Origin: Primula veris
Taxonomy: Eukaryota; Streptophyta; Magnoliopsida; Ericales; Primulaceae
Direction of reading: 5' to 3'
Assembly: GCA_963682055.1 (NCBI GenBank)
Contig: OY821746.1
Location: forward strand, 9,697,992 to 9,761,991
DNA: 64,000 nt
This document shows positions 10,501 through 21,910 of this stretch, one piece after another; within the stretch, counting starts at the first letter, position 1; every line of letters starts with the position of its first letter. Made by a program: the position numbers and the translations under genes. Under the pieces are notes generated by a model. It did no database searches and had not been told where the DNA came from. It saw only the letters and a program-made list of their open reading frames with translations.

Positions 10501-11066
10501 CGAGAAAGGGAGTTGGTTGGGAGAGAGGACAGCTAGCTGTTGAGCTTTTTCCCAAAATGCTAAATGAAAACTGAAATTTGAAAGAAGGGCCAGATTCTTA
10601 TTCTTTCCTCTATGCCCTTTTAGTTAGAAGGTTATAATAGAATAGACGTTAGAAGTTAGAAAACACCACCTACGAAAACAAAGAGTAAAGTAGTAAACAT
10701 CCACATTACCTTACAGATATATATTCCCCTGCCATTTCATATATATATATATAAATACATGTGTGTGTTTTCTTAAAAAAAGAAAAGGAAAAGGCTAAGA
10801 AGCCTGAAAAACCCCAAACCCGTGCATATATATATACGCATGCGCTTTAAGTTAATTTGTGTATAGACATATGGTTAACTTGTGTATACAAGTCGACTTT
10901 AATATATATAAATTTGTGTAGAATTCAAGTTAAAATGTGTAAACATTTCAAATATTCATATATACTTGTGTATACAATTTAATTAATTTAAAATGTGTAT
11001 GAAGTTTATGAATACCTGTGTAAACACTTGAAATAGACACATGCGTACACTTCAAGTTAAAATGTG
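10501..11066. other. AT-rich intergenic with GTGTATA/AAGTTAAAATG low-complexity repeats
   Basis: From about 10845 short units such as TTCAAGTTAAAATGTGTATA recur with variation. The same type of sequence resumes at 12095-12215, as if one low-complexity tract was split by the segment between. No gene is seen. Confidence 0.6.
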
Positions 11067-12094
11067 TATACCCATCCCGACACCCGATCCGAAGTTGTCA
11101 TGTCCCGAAAAAGTCGGGATTTGTCCCGACCCAATTACTTTTAGGATAGGGATCAGGTGTAGGGATGAATTCCGACCCGACCTGATTTCAATTTTTTTTT
11201 TTAATACCACAATAACGTTATGGTGTGACTTTATTTATGAGTTATATGAATTAAAAATTCCAATAGTTATATTAATTGTTCTTTTTGGTCACTTTAGTTT
11301 TACTAAAATAATATGTAAACTTATTTTTTTTAAAGAGAACCATGCAATTGATAATATACTAAAATTGTTATTTCAATAGATGAAATTAATAATTAATAAT
11401 TAATAATTAATAATCAATATTTACTTTTACAAGATAAATTTGTCCATATGGATCATGTATGTTATGTAAGTGTCATGATTTATACATTTGTAGTTTTAAA
11501 TATAAAATACTGGTAGAATAAAAAAAATATTTAAATTTAAAATCAACTTTCTTATTTTAAAAAATATTAGAAAATATATATAATCAATATTTACCGACTA
11601 TAAGAGTTACGATGATAATGTATCTCATTTAATAACATGGTTGTTGCTTTTTTGAAAAAAACTAAATAATAAAAGAATCTAATAAAAAACCCTAATCTTT
11701 AGTTATTTCATTATTTTATTACATTATTTGTTAGTTTCATCACTTTTTTTTTACTAAATAATAATCTGTTTTGCATTTATTAGTAGTGTTGTTCTAAAAA
11801 AACATGGTTATGGTTTTTGTTAGTAACATACTTATACAACATTGAATTTATTTTTATTACTTCTCAGATTAATATTTTTAATCGAAAATAACCTTGTTGG
11901 AGAATAAAAAAATATTTCGGGAGACTCGGGATAAATCTATCACAATCCCACGGGATTCCGAAAAAACGAGTCCCAAAAAAAGCGGTTCCGCCTTTTGTCG
12001 GGTCAGGGTCGGGATTTTTTTTCCTTCCAAAAATAGTCGGGACGGCACATGTATTGAGATTAACGGACCGGGTCCCAATCCTAACTCACCATTA
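11067..12094. mobile_element. Putative non-autonomous DNA element with CGGGAC-rich inverted ends
   Basis: The left part has CATGTCCCGAAAAAGTCGGG and TTTGTCCCGACCC. The right part, reverse-complemented, has CATGTGCCGTCCCGAC and AATCCCGACCCTGACCC. The two form an imperfect inverted repeat around an AT-rich core of about 750 bp. The flanks on both sides are the same low-complexity tract, which supports an insertion. No target duplication was identified, so the edges are approximate. Confidence 0.4.
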
Positions 12095-12215
12095 ATATAT
12101 ACAATTTAAGTTAAAATATGCATATGCTTCACGTATACTTTATGTACAATTCAAGTAAAAATGTGTATACACTTCACGTATATATACGTGTGTATAGACT
12201 TCACGTATATATGTA

Positions 12216-12530
12216 CTAATAAAATTTACCCGCACGTTGCGTGTGAGATGAGTAATGATATAAATCTCGTAATATATTTTATTTTGAATATAATATTCAG
12301 ATTTGATATCATTTATTGTAGTTATGCGAGTTAAAACGAATTGTTAATTAATTAATTTATGTTACATCCGTAATTAGGAAAATATAATGAGGACAACTTA
12401 TTAATTAATTAGATTATGTATATTGGTAATTATTAAAACATAGTGAGAGTATTTTTTAAAAAAATTGACAAAATTGGACAGTTTCATTTCTCTTGTGTTG
12501 ACTTATTATAATAGAATGATATACACGTTA
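12216..12530 (+). repeat. Dispersed repeat family R1, copy A
   Basis: It begins ACTAATAAAATTTACCCGCA, CGTTGCGTGTG, and ends TTGACTTATTATAATAGAAT. A second copy with the same start type (ACTAG...CGTTTTGCGTGTG) and the same end lies at 27949-28250. The CCCGCACGTTGCG start is a widespread plant repeat end, but I cannot assign the superfamily. Confidence 0.6.
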
Positions 12531-12889
12531 AACATTTGTATACATGTAACATCTCAAGATAAAAAGTAATATATACAGTTAGAACATGTCAACACTTTGG
12601 TGCCCTACATAAATTTGGTCAGAACCGTAAGTTTGTGCTTAGAATATTGTTATAATATGATAATTATCGTCATAGTTACGTTGTTTGTGATTTCAACTAA
12701 AATCTTAAAGCTCAATTAGTACCATAATAATGTTAGGGACCCAAGTGAAATCGACCAAATTATCAAATTTCCACTATAAGATCCCTGATATCTGTTCCTC
12801 TTTGGAAAATCAGTCCACACGTTTTGCGTCATGGACCTCAGTCCACAGCCATCCGTATATATTTTTTAAATTTGAACCCTAATTCCACC
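12531..12889. other. Intergenic, no gene seen
   Basis: AT-rich sequence without supported features. Confidence 0.5.
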
Positions 12890-12897
12890 ATCAAGCG

Positions 12898-13802
12898 CAC
12901 TGGCGGAACTGGTATAGAGTTAGGGGGTCAGCTGACCCCCTGACTTTTATATAAAATTTACTAAAATACCCATGCAGTATTAAGTTAATTAAAAAATTAG
13001 CATTCCATTTAAATAGAGTGTTTGTATTATACATACACAAAATTATTTCTATATATAAGTGATGACCTTAACACTAACAAAGCTCAAACTGAATCATTTA
13101 CATGATGACCAGTCATACATGTTATTCTCAACACAAGTTAAGTTGGAGCCACAACTGTTTTTTCCTTCTTTCTTAGTATTTTTTTTTATCATAACTACTT
13201 AACTAGTTTGCAAAATTAATAATCTACTGTATTTTATTGATTCTATATTTATTTGCTTAACAATTGTTAATTACTTAAAAAAGTTAGGGTAATTTTTAAT
13301 AGCTTTTTATTAGAAAAAGCTAGGTACTATATAAATTTGGAAAAATTTTAGTTAGTTCTTTATTAAAATAATTTTTTAATGGAACATGTATAAATCAATT
13401 GTGTCTTTTAAATTAGTTAGTTGTTTAGTAGGTTGTTTACATAATGTCTAGTTTGTTATTTACACGTATAAATTAAGTTGGGTAAACTTACTCTTTAAGT
13501 TATTTTAGTTGATTTCGAATAAAATTTTTGTTTTATTTTGTAACTTACTTAACTAGTTAACTTTATTGGTTTTTTTTTTATTTTTTATATGAATTAGTAG
13601 TTTATATTGAAAATGATATATTTGAAAGTTTGTCGAACGATATTATTATGCATCGCTTTCAAGATATGGGTGACCGTATGAGTCGATTGTAAATTAAGTA
13701 ACAATGTTTGACCTTTTGAAGTTTCGTTTTTCTTAATTTTAACTTTTTTTTATTTTGTCAATATTTTGACCCCACTGGTTTAAAGTTCTGGCTCCGTCAC
13801 TG
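12898..13802. mobile_element. hAT-type non-autonomous element, 905 bp
   Basis: The left end is CACTGGCGGAACTGG. The right end reverse-complemented is CAGTGACGGAGCCAG, the CAGTGGCGGAGCCAG-type terminus of plant hAT elements, followed inside by GGGGGTCA/GGGGTCA. The flanks ATCAAGCG (12890-12897) and GTCAAGCA (13803-13810) are an 8-bp target duplication with 6 of 8 matches. The interior is AT-rich and non-coding. Confidence 0.78.
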
Positions 13803-14047
13803 GTCAAGCATGTATATTAGTATGTATTGCGTGTGTATATGAATATATTTAAGTAAAAAAGCAGGTCAACTTTCTGAGGCTTTTAAGTTGGGGATAATCT
13901 TGGTTTCGTTCAATTGAAACGGTGTTTCTCTAGTGTCGCCATAACCGCTAATGCCTGGATGAACACAGATGGATCACCTAATAGTAGTTTTTCCCTTTCT
14001 AGACTTAAGAGGGAGACAAGTTCAGAGAATAAAATATTGGCTTCAAC

Positions 14048-14176
14048 ATTTTTTATTTTTTTTATCCCTCATTTGGAAGTAAAACCTGCGAAAATTCGCA
14101 TGCGACAGGGTTCGAACCCTGACAGTGAGCATGATATACGGGTAACAAGCACATAGCTACCAACCACTTGCTCGTA
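14048..14176 (-). mobile_element. tRNA-derived SINE with 16-bp target duplication
   Basis: On the minus strand the body starts ACGAGCAAGTGGTTGGTAGC, a box A-like region, has the box B GGGTTCGAACCCTG, and ends in an A-rich tail (AAAAAAAATAAAAAAT). It is flanked by a perfect direct repeat AAATATTGGCTTCAAC at 14032-14047 and 14177-14192, the expected target-site duplication of LINE-mobilised insertion. The length of 129 bp is that of a short plant SINE. Confidence 0.85.
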
Positions 14177-14192
14177 AATATTGGCTTCAACT

Positions 14193-15099
14193 CTTTTACC
14201 ATTTGTTGGAGATTTTCATACTGAGGACCATGGCATACATCACATAAGGACTCAATATACACATTCGGTCTATTTTTTTCGTAGTAAAAGGTTAAGATCA
14301 AACTATGGTGAATCTCTTAAGTATGTTACTAGTAAACTCTGAGTGAAATTTCATACACTTTTGATTTTGTTTTAATAAACGCGCATAGTCGACATTCTAT
14401 GATTTCTATCTTTGAATTATAGAAAGGGTTTTGGTTTGGAGGTGATCCAACTCATCCTAGTTAAATGACACCATTATTATAAGATAGATAGGAAAATTTA
14501 AAAGCTATTTGATTAGGGCTTGTGTTCTAGTCACATTAGAGCAAACACATCAACTACTATGAACTTTTTGTAAATGTATACATTTTTAAAAGAAACTACA
14601 TCAACTACTTTCGAATTTTTGTAAATATATATATTTTTAAAGTTTTAATGTAACAATTTCAGACTGTACTGTTTTTATCATGACTATACTGTCTATACAT
14701 GCATCTCAATCCCAACTTATCATATATTTAAAAAAAAATGTGTTTTACTTTTTTTCTGTTTACTTTTCTTTCCATATTTATTTTTCACTTACACTTGTGG
14801 GTCATTAAATATATTAGAGATGAGAAGTTAACGGAATGAAAAGAATTCCTATTAATTATTGATTCGGAAAAGCTTGTGATCGATTTCATTATTCATATAG
14901 GGAGTTTTGGCTCATATTTAACATAATGAGATGGTAGAGTAATTGTTATAAGGAAATAATGCCATAAATATTAATGCTATTGCTAGCATCCACATCAAAT
15001 TCCCTAAAATTCTTCTTGTATTCTACGACTAAAAAATCCATTTTTTTAGTTTAAGGTATCATTTATAATAGATTATTGTATGTTTCCTTGATATCCTCC
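14193..15099. other. Intergenic, no gene seen
   Basis: AT-rich sequence. Open frames here have no recognisable domain and look like chance. Confidence 0.5.
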
Positions 15100-15107
15100 C
15101 TATTTAC

Positions 15108-15754
15108 TAGGGCTACTATCGGTTCGATACCGAATTTTTTGACTACATACCGATATCGTACCAAACTAGTTTGGTTTGAGAATTTTTATACCATTACCGA
15201 ACCAAAAAATCCGGAATACCGAACTTTCGGTATACCAAACTATTCGGTTGATTCGGTTCGGTTTCGGTTTTATACCAAACTTGAGAGTTTACAAGTGATG
15301 ATAGAAAAATGGTGCGATTTGAGGAAAAAAACATAGTATAAAGTTTTAAAAATAGTAATTAAAAATATATATTTATTTATATTATTGTTACCTTTCTTTT
15401 TTTTTTGCATAAAAGAGTAAAAACTAACAGATCTTTCTAGTAAAAGTTATAAATAAATAAAAATATTATAAGTATTCACTAGAAAAATTAATATAAGTAT
15501 ATTATAACAACGTTAATAATTAAATGTATATAAATCTTTTATTTTATTTGTCTATATAGTATATTTTAATATTTCGGTTTGAATCGGTACCATACCGAAC
15601 TTACCAAACGAATACCGAAACCGAACCGAGTTTCAAAGATCGGTTCGGTTGTACCGTACCATAATGTCCGTATACCAAACTCTTGGTACCGACTTGATCG
15701 GTTCGGTTCGAAAAGCGATCGGTTGGTACAAGTCGGTAAAAAATGTTACCCCTA
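15108..15754. mobile_element. hAT-type non-autonomous element, 647 bp
   Basis: The ends are TAGGGCTACTATCGG and, reverse-complemented from the right, TAGGGGTAACATTTTTTACC. The subterminal regions are dense in CGGTTCGG/CCGAACCG, the known style of plant hAT elements with TAGGGNTG termini. The flanks CTATTTAC (15100-15107) and CTATTTAG (15755-15762) form an 8-bp target duplication with 7 of 8 matches. No transposase is encoded. Confidence 0.8.
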
Positions 15755-15762
15755 CTATTTAG

Positions 15763-18700
15763 TATTTTTTATAGTTTAAAAACAAATCTCTCTCCATAAT
15801 AAAATAATAAAAAATCATATTAGTAAACTCAATTATTACATCTGTTTCACAAATGCATACATATTCAAAGAGATTGCAAATCAATCTACAATATATTAAC
15901 ACACTTTATCATATGGTACATACCAACAATTCACGAAGAATGAAGCAATTTATAAACACTTTAGTTAACTTACCTGGTATAAAGAAACATGTGAAAATAA
16001 GATCGAATAGTATCAACTATAATGAGTGCTACTTATTCACAAGCAAAGAAAAGGAGTGCACGAAGTAATAGAAATATATTTGGAATAGTGGTTATTAGGA
16101 GATACAACGGTGAGGGTGACGAGGGTGTTGTAAAAGTAAAACATATATGAGGGTAATGTGGGATAGTATTTTATTATTGAGGAAACGTTTGGTCTCCATG
16201 TATTTGAGGTGAATGTATAGCGAAATTTATTATAATAATGATGAGGTAAAAATAATCAAACAAAATGACCATTTAGTATATAATTTGAGATTTAATTATC
16301 AAAAACCCATGATTAAAATCTCTTTTAAAATTAGAAACTTATTCTACATAACATAATATTACTTCTGTTAACTCATCCTTTTTAACTTTTATGCTCATTG
16401 TTGTTAAGTATAACATCTTAAATAAAAGTTTATGAAATTTCTATCCGTTGTTCTAGTTGCAGTTATGCAGTTAGGTTTCAAGTACAGTTGCAACTGAGGT
16501 TGGAACCTAAGTATAATGATGGTCATAACTTGTAAAGTTAAATATACTTGAATTAAATCACACGCACATTTAACAACGGGGTTCACCCAACTAGGCTACG
16601 TCTTCGGAGCACTCACCCATATTAATGATATTATAAAAGCTTACAATATAGGATTTAAGTATTATTGAAAAACTCTCAGACTCGCTCTATGTTTTTCTGC
16701 CTATCTCTATATTACTCCTACCTTATAACTATCACTCAAAAGATCAATGTCATCCCACCATTGTTTTTCGTTTTTAAAAGTTCATTCGTATGTCTCTCTA
16801 AAGGTAGTTTTTTATAGTTTAGAACACACACTTTTTACAAGCAAAGTTATCATCTATTTATACAAGAAAAATAAATCTTCAAATATTTTCTTTATATAAT
16901 CTTTTATCTTCAGAATCTTCTTGATTTATTCTTGTATCTCCATATTGATTCAAATCTCCTTGTCATACGAAATTTTTATAACTCCAGATTTGAACAAAAT
17001 TTTTATAGGTCAATTCGAGATAATCTTGCTTGAATATAAGAGTTATTATTTCATTTGAAAGAAACATATAAAACAATATCTTTTCAAAATCAATTTTTTT
17101 TCATATACAATCAAATAACTCTATATATAAATCCAGTCTATTTGAATCATAAAGATCTCTATATCAAAGTACATGAAAACATGATAAAGACTTACATAAT
17201 AGTAGGAGATCCTGTTAGTACAATAAAATAAATAAGACAATATTTTAAAACTAATATACATATAATTCTTCATAAAACATTCCATTATTTATCACATAAA
17301 TATTCTCCAATATATAAAACTGATTTATTGTTTATATGCGAATATATCATGCATATCTAAAACATAATTATCACATAATAATCATTTAACTTATATTAGT
17401 TTGCTCAAACCAATTGACAACAAAAAGTTTAATAGGCCAGAAATATGGTTTTAACAGTTTAGAATACGGGTTTTTTTTTACATTAACTGGATTTTTATGT
17501 TCTAAACAATGATTTTTCTACAATGAGATTTTTGTCATTTAATCCACAACATAGGTAGACTACATAGCACGAGGTTCCGTATGGTATGGGAGCAAACATA
17601 CAATATCAGGGTTGGTTTGGTATATCTTACATGCAAGTGTTTATATTAGATGGAAATATTTTCGTTCTAAATATTTACAATAGGAATGCTCTCAATACTT
17701 AAAAGACAATGTTTTTTCTTAATCTTTTATTCGAGATAGGTGAAGATTAGTTCAGTTGGTTTAAGTTTAAAATTATAGAAGTGGAAAGTATGAATCCACT
17801 TCAAAGACGAGTATAATATTCTTCACGCCCCGATAAGAACTATTGTTCACATGTTTGTTTTAATTATTTGTCAATCAAAAGTGTTGATGATCACATTTTT
17901 TGGCATTGTCTTTCAGAGCCGGTTTCAGGGCAAGTTGCACAATACAATTGTTTTGGGCCACATGTTTCATAAGGCTTCATAATTTTTATCTGTATATATT
18001 TTCAAGTCTTTTTTTTTTATTTCTGCCGAACATTGTACACTCTAAATAGTACTCCACTTGTCAATTATACAAGTCACAAACCGTGTGTGTATGTATGTTT
18101 GGTATAATAGCTCAAATTTCATGAAACCCATCATACAACAGTTCATGTATTTTGATATGTATCATAGATGCTCATGTATTGTCCTACTTTTCTACAGTAA
18201 ATTGTGAGCATAACACTTCACTGTAGCTCATGTAAGATTCAATAAGTTATGGGTTCACGTGGTTTAATGATTTAATTGTTTTATGAATTATAGTAAGTTA
18301 TACTACCCGGAAGTTGCAAGATAAGTTTTGTTTATTTTCGGGTCAAATTTATTTTTATTCTCAACTTGAATAAAAATTAACGAAAGAGCTTTACCCTTTA
18401 TTTCATTAAAAAATTGCTATTTAATAATCTGATCTTGGCATATTTTGATAATGACTGAAATATTTTTTTTTGTGTGTAATATTTTTTAAAACATATTTGT
18501 AAAAATAGAATCTATTTATCTTACAAAATATGTATTTTTTATGATTGTTGTAAAGAAAAATGTGTATATTGGATGTGTATTTTAGATGATTTATTGTGAA
18601 GAAACATGTGTGTATTGAATGTCTATCTTAGATGATCGGCTGGGAAGAAATGTGTTTATACATAATATGTAAAATAGATATAAGTGGTTTGATAGTGTAA

Positions 18701-19114
18701 AATAGATGACATTATACATGAATTGTTGTTAATGCTTTAAAGAGCTGAGACTCTAAAATTTTAAAGTTACCCAAAATAAAATAAAAAATTTATACTTTCA
18801 AGCCGTAATGTTTTTTGGAATAATTTAGTTTCCAAAACAAGAACAATTTCTTTGACATAAGATATGATTTTTCTATTTTTATCATTTAGTGAAATTATAA
18901 CAAAATGCTTAAATTAACAAAAAAAATTGGTATGTTTTTCATGGGAATAATCAAGTTTAATTAGATTTTTATGGGGATAAATCGTGGAGGGAAGACTTTA
19001 CTTTTCTGATTGTCTCGGGTCTCAAAATTTTTGAAGACAACACTAGTGTCTTCTTGAATCGTTTGTCATATTGATATATATATTTACAAATTTAATTGAT
19101 GACCAACAAATTTA
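15763..19114. other. AT-rich intergenic, no gene seen
   Basis: There are no supported exons. At 17736-17830 a tRNA-like string (TTAGTTCAGTTGG followed by GTATGAATCC) could be an old SINE, but no tail or duplication is visible. At 17925-17975 CAGAGCCGGTTTCAGGGC resembles a hAT end without a visible partner. Confidence 0.5.
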
Positions 19115-19116
19115 TA

Positions 19117-19577
19117 CTATTTCCGTCCTAAATAATTGTCTCTTATTATATTTTGGGACGTGACTAAATAATTGTCCACTTTTCTAAAATAGTAAGTTAC
19201 TTTATGAGTGATTACCTTTTTGCCCCCTAACTTAACAATAAAAAATGAGTGTTGCTATAACCAACTAAAAACCTTACCCAAATACATTACCCGTTGACGT
19301 GGCGGACTAGCTGTACCGATTATGGATTAAATAAAAATATTATTTTAATATTGAAACAAAAATAATTTGCAGACTTAACCCGCCACAGCAGCGGATAAGT
19401 TTTTTGGGTAAGTTTTTTAAATGACTATATCATTTCTCATAAAAAATTATTAAAGTTAATATTTTCCCATGATTTGACATAAAGTGAGGCTATTTTGGTA
19501 AATGTAACACCCTCTCTATTGCTATCATTAATATTTGTACAAAATCAAAGGATACAATAATTAAAGTAAGGAGGGAA
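19117..19577. mobile_element. Stowaway-like MITE, about 460 bp
   Basis: The left end after TA is CTATTTCCGTCCTAAATAAT. The right end reverse-complemented before TA is TTCCCTCCTTACTTTAATTA. This is the CTCCCTCCGTCCC-type Tc1/mariner Stowaway terminus in decayed form, with TA on both sides (19115-19116 and 19578-19579). Confidence 0.6.
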
Positions 19578-19859
19578 TATTATTTATTAGATTGATGTAC
19601 AAAAACATGCATGTTCCACATTCATGTGCATTACTTGAAAAAATATAAACATATAGAGTATTCACAAGAAAGAAATAGGGGAAAATACTTTTTCGGAAAA
19701 ATTAAGAATTGGTACCATAAAACGAAACTATCTAAGGATTAGTCTTGATCCAAAACTTATTTAAAGATTATGCTTTTTTGACAAAAGTATTTAAATTTTG
19801 GTCTTTTTGAGAAAAATATAAAAGGGTTAAAAAATATGTTCCGATCAAATATCTCTCTC

Positions 19860-20058
19860 TCTAAAACTGTCATCGGTGACGGAGATGGTGACATAGTGAT
19901 GGTTCGCCGGACCCGTCTCTCTCTCCTCACTTGAGATGACGACAGCGCTGTATCGCGCTCACCGTCGTAGGTGCTCCGCTGCCACTGCGTCCGCCACCTT
20001 CACCGCCGCTGCTACTCTGCCGCACCTCCGCCGTCACTGTTCTCCCAGCCTACTTATC

Positions 20059-20109
<51 letters not shown>

Positions 20110-20330
20110 CTATGTATCTATGTATCTATATATATGTTTCTATATATATAAGTAATTATATATTATCTTTGCCCGTGACTTCGACGAGGAGGAAGGAGGG
20201 ACCGGCAGCGGAAGCGGCGACGGGTAGTAGCGGAAGCGGCGACGGATGACAGCGGCTGTTATTCGTCCGTTCTCCCCCCTTTCTCTATCTCTTTCTATAT
20301 CTATTTCTAGGGTTGAAGAATGGAGGAAGG
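19860..20330. other. GC-rich island with CT tracts, UTR-like
   Basis: This is a sharp GC rise in an AT-rich region, with CACCGCCGCTGC- and GCGGAAGCGGCGACGG-type words; the latter is tandemly repeated. CT runs flank it and a (CT)n(AT)n microsatellite splits it. It reads like a captured promoter/5' UTR or start of a coding region. The open frames (for example 19936-20151) are low-complexity and not assignable. Confidence 0.4.
20058..20109. repeat. (CT)n(AT)n compound microsatellite
   Basis: A CT run followed directly by an AT run. Confidence 0.95.
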
Positions 20331-20499
20331 AGTTGATGAATTGGACCAACTCTGTAATTTTAAAAAGTACAGTCCAATATTTTCGAACTATCAAGCTCCA
20401 GTCCCCCAACCAACATTTGTTACTAAAAAATGTTTAAAAACTAAGTTTCGTTCAATCCTAGTGAACAAAAAACACATAAAACGACTGAATACTATTTTA

Positions 20500-20942
20500 A
20501 AATGACTTATTTTGTTTAAATAATAATTCAAATTGTTTTTAAAATGACATAGACTTTTCTTCAAATGATTTAAATTACTCATATTATTTTTAAAATAACT
20601 CAAACTATTTTTAAAATAACCATAAACGCCCATATATTGTTTTAAAACAATTAAGACTGTTTTTTTTTAAAATAACGTAAACTTATTTTTACTCATCTTA
20701 AAATTGCTAATACTATTTTTAAAATCTCTCAGGCTATTTATAAACTACTCATACTATTTTTTAAAATGACTTAAAATTACATAGACTCTTTTTAAAATCA
20801 CTCATACTATTTCTAAATAACTCATACTATTTTTAAAATGACTTCAAATTACTCAAACTATTTTTAAAACTACTCAGACTGTTTTTTAAATGACTTAAAA
20901 TGACTCAGACTGTTTTTAAAATTACTCAGACTGTTTTTTAAA
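20500..20942 (+). repeat. Tandem array, left part
   Basis: Degenerate units built on ACTCAGACTGTTTTTAAA and ATGACTTAAA, many shortened. It is the same array as 25340-26310 and in the same orientation. It is interrupted by the element at 20943-25339. Confidence 0.85.
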
Positions 20943-20999
20943 GGATAAATTAACAAAACATATTACTTTTGAAACTAAATTAACAAAAACATACCCAAA

Positions 21000-21345
21000 A
21001 AATTTTAATTAACAAAAACATATCCAAAAGTTCATACCCTAATTTGTATATTTCATAACCTTATTCCAAAAGTTCATACCCTAATTTGTATATTTCATAC
21101 TCTTATTCCAAAAGTTTATACCCTTATTTTAAAAGTTCATACCCTTATTTCAAAAGTTCATACCCTAATTTGTATATTTTCATACCCTTATTCCAAAAAT
21201 TCATATCATTATTTCAAAAGTTCATATCCTGATTCGTATATTTCACTCTTATTTTCAAAGTTCATACCCCAGTTTACAAAATTCACATCCTTAATTACAT
21301 AATTCATATCCATAATTTTCAATTTCATATCACAGAATTTAAGCT
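21000..21345 (-). repeat. GGGTATGAACTTTTGAAATA repeat zone of family E
   Basis: Short imperfect units alternate GGGTATGAACTTTTGAAATA with ATACAAATTA on the minus strand. The same zone occurs at 63330-63600 in copy II. Confidence 0.8.
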
Positions 21346-21417
21346 TAATTCACAGAATTAATACACTTATTTTTTAATTTTATACACTAGTTAACAAATT
21401 CAACTCTTACATGTTCT

Positions 21418-21555
21418 TCAATCTCGAACTATCACGTCTTTGTTGTGGGCCTCTCCTTCGATGACCGCATCTCTATCGACATCATTCTTGAGTTTTCGAC
21501 ATTTCTTTACACCCTCACCGCTCACTCCGAAAGATGTTTCCGTTTCAATCTCCAC
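21418..21555 (-). CDS. Short ORF shared by both family E copies (unknown)
   Basis: The minus-strand frame reads VEIETETSFGVSGEGVKK, then DVDRDAVIEGEAHNKDVIV. Copy II (about 63090-63240, plus) reads IETDTSVGMDGES, then DVDIDAVVEGEAYNGDVIV, RDRMTG. The best-conserved core is DVD.DAV.EGEA.N.DVIVRD, and the frame is kept in both copies even though the DNA differs. I do not recognise the protein. It may be the N-terminus of a captured gene or a real element-encoded peptide. Confidence 0.4.
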   Translation of the reverse strand: MEIETETSFGVSGEGVKKCRKLKNDVDRDAVIEGEAHNKDVIVRD

Positions 21556-21898
21556 TGAGAGAGAGATCGGAGAGAGAGGAAAAGGATGAGGAGAAAAAAG
21601 ATCGGAAAGATAGAGGAAGGAGGAGAGAATGACAAGAGGAGTACTATAGTCACAGATTTTCACACAAATTTGAAACATACTGGGGTGCCCCATTGCATTT
21701 TCACCACAAGATTAAGTATGTAGGCCAGAGTTAATTTATCATCAAGTGTTTTTCAACCACAGGATTATCACAGAAATGTTAACCCATCTGTAATTGGGTC
21801 AGTGAAAGTAGCATTTCTCGAATGACAAATACCAATGATGGTAAATGTTGTTCTAGTGTATCATTTTTACATGTATATATTGTTATTTCCCTAGATTC

Positions 21899-21910
21899 TG
21901 CTATAAAATA
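21899..21910 (+). promoter_or_regulatory. Candidate TATA box of the RKD pseudogene
   Basis: GCTATAAAATAGCC lies about 370 bp before the first recognisable RKD exon and before a pyrimidine-rich leader. It is a motif-only call. Confidence 0.3.

Noticed and set aside
14062..14301. 79-codon minus-strand ORF with several cysteines
   Set aside because: It overlaps the SINE and its flanks; the frame is chance reading through a non-coding insertion.
16404..16586. Minus-strand 60-codon ORF
   Set aside because: No recognisable motif and no conserved context.
17736..17830. tRNA gene or SINE
   Set aside because: Box A-like and box B-like words occur, but with no cloverleaf, tail or target duplication.
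19936..20249. Plus-strand ORFs through the GC-rich island and microsatellite
   Set aside because: They are low-complexity Ala/Ser/Leu, then Ser-Leu and Ile-Tyr runs from (CT)n(AT)n; no domain.
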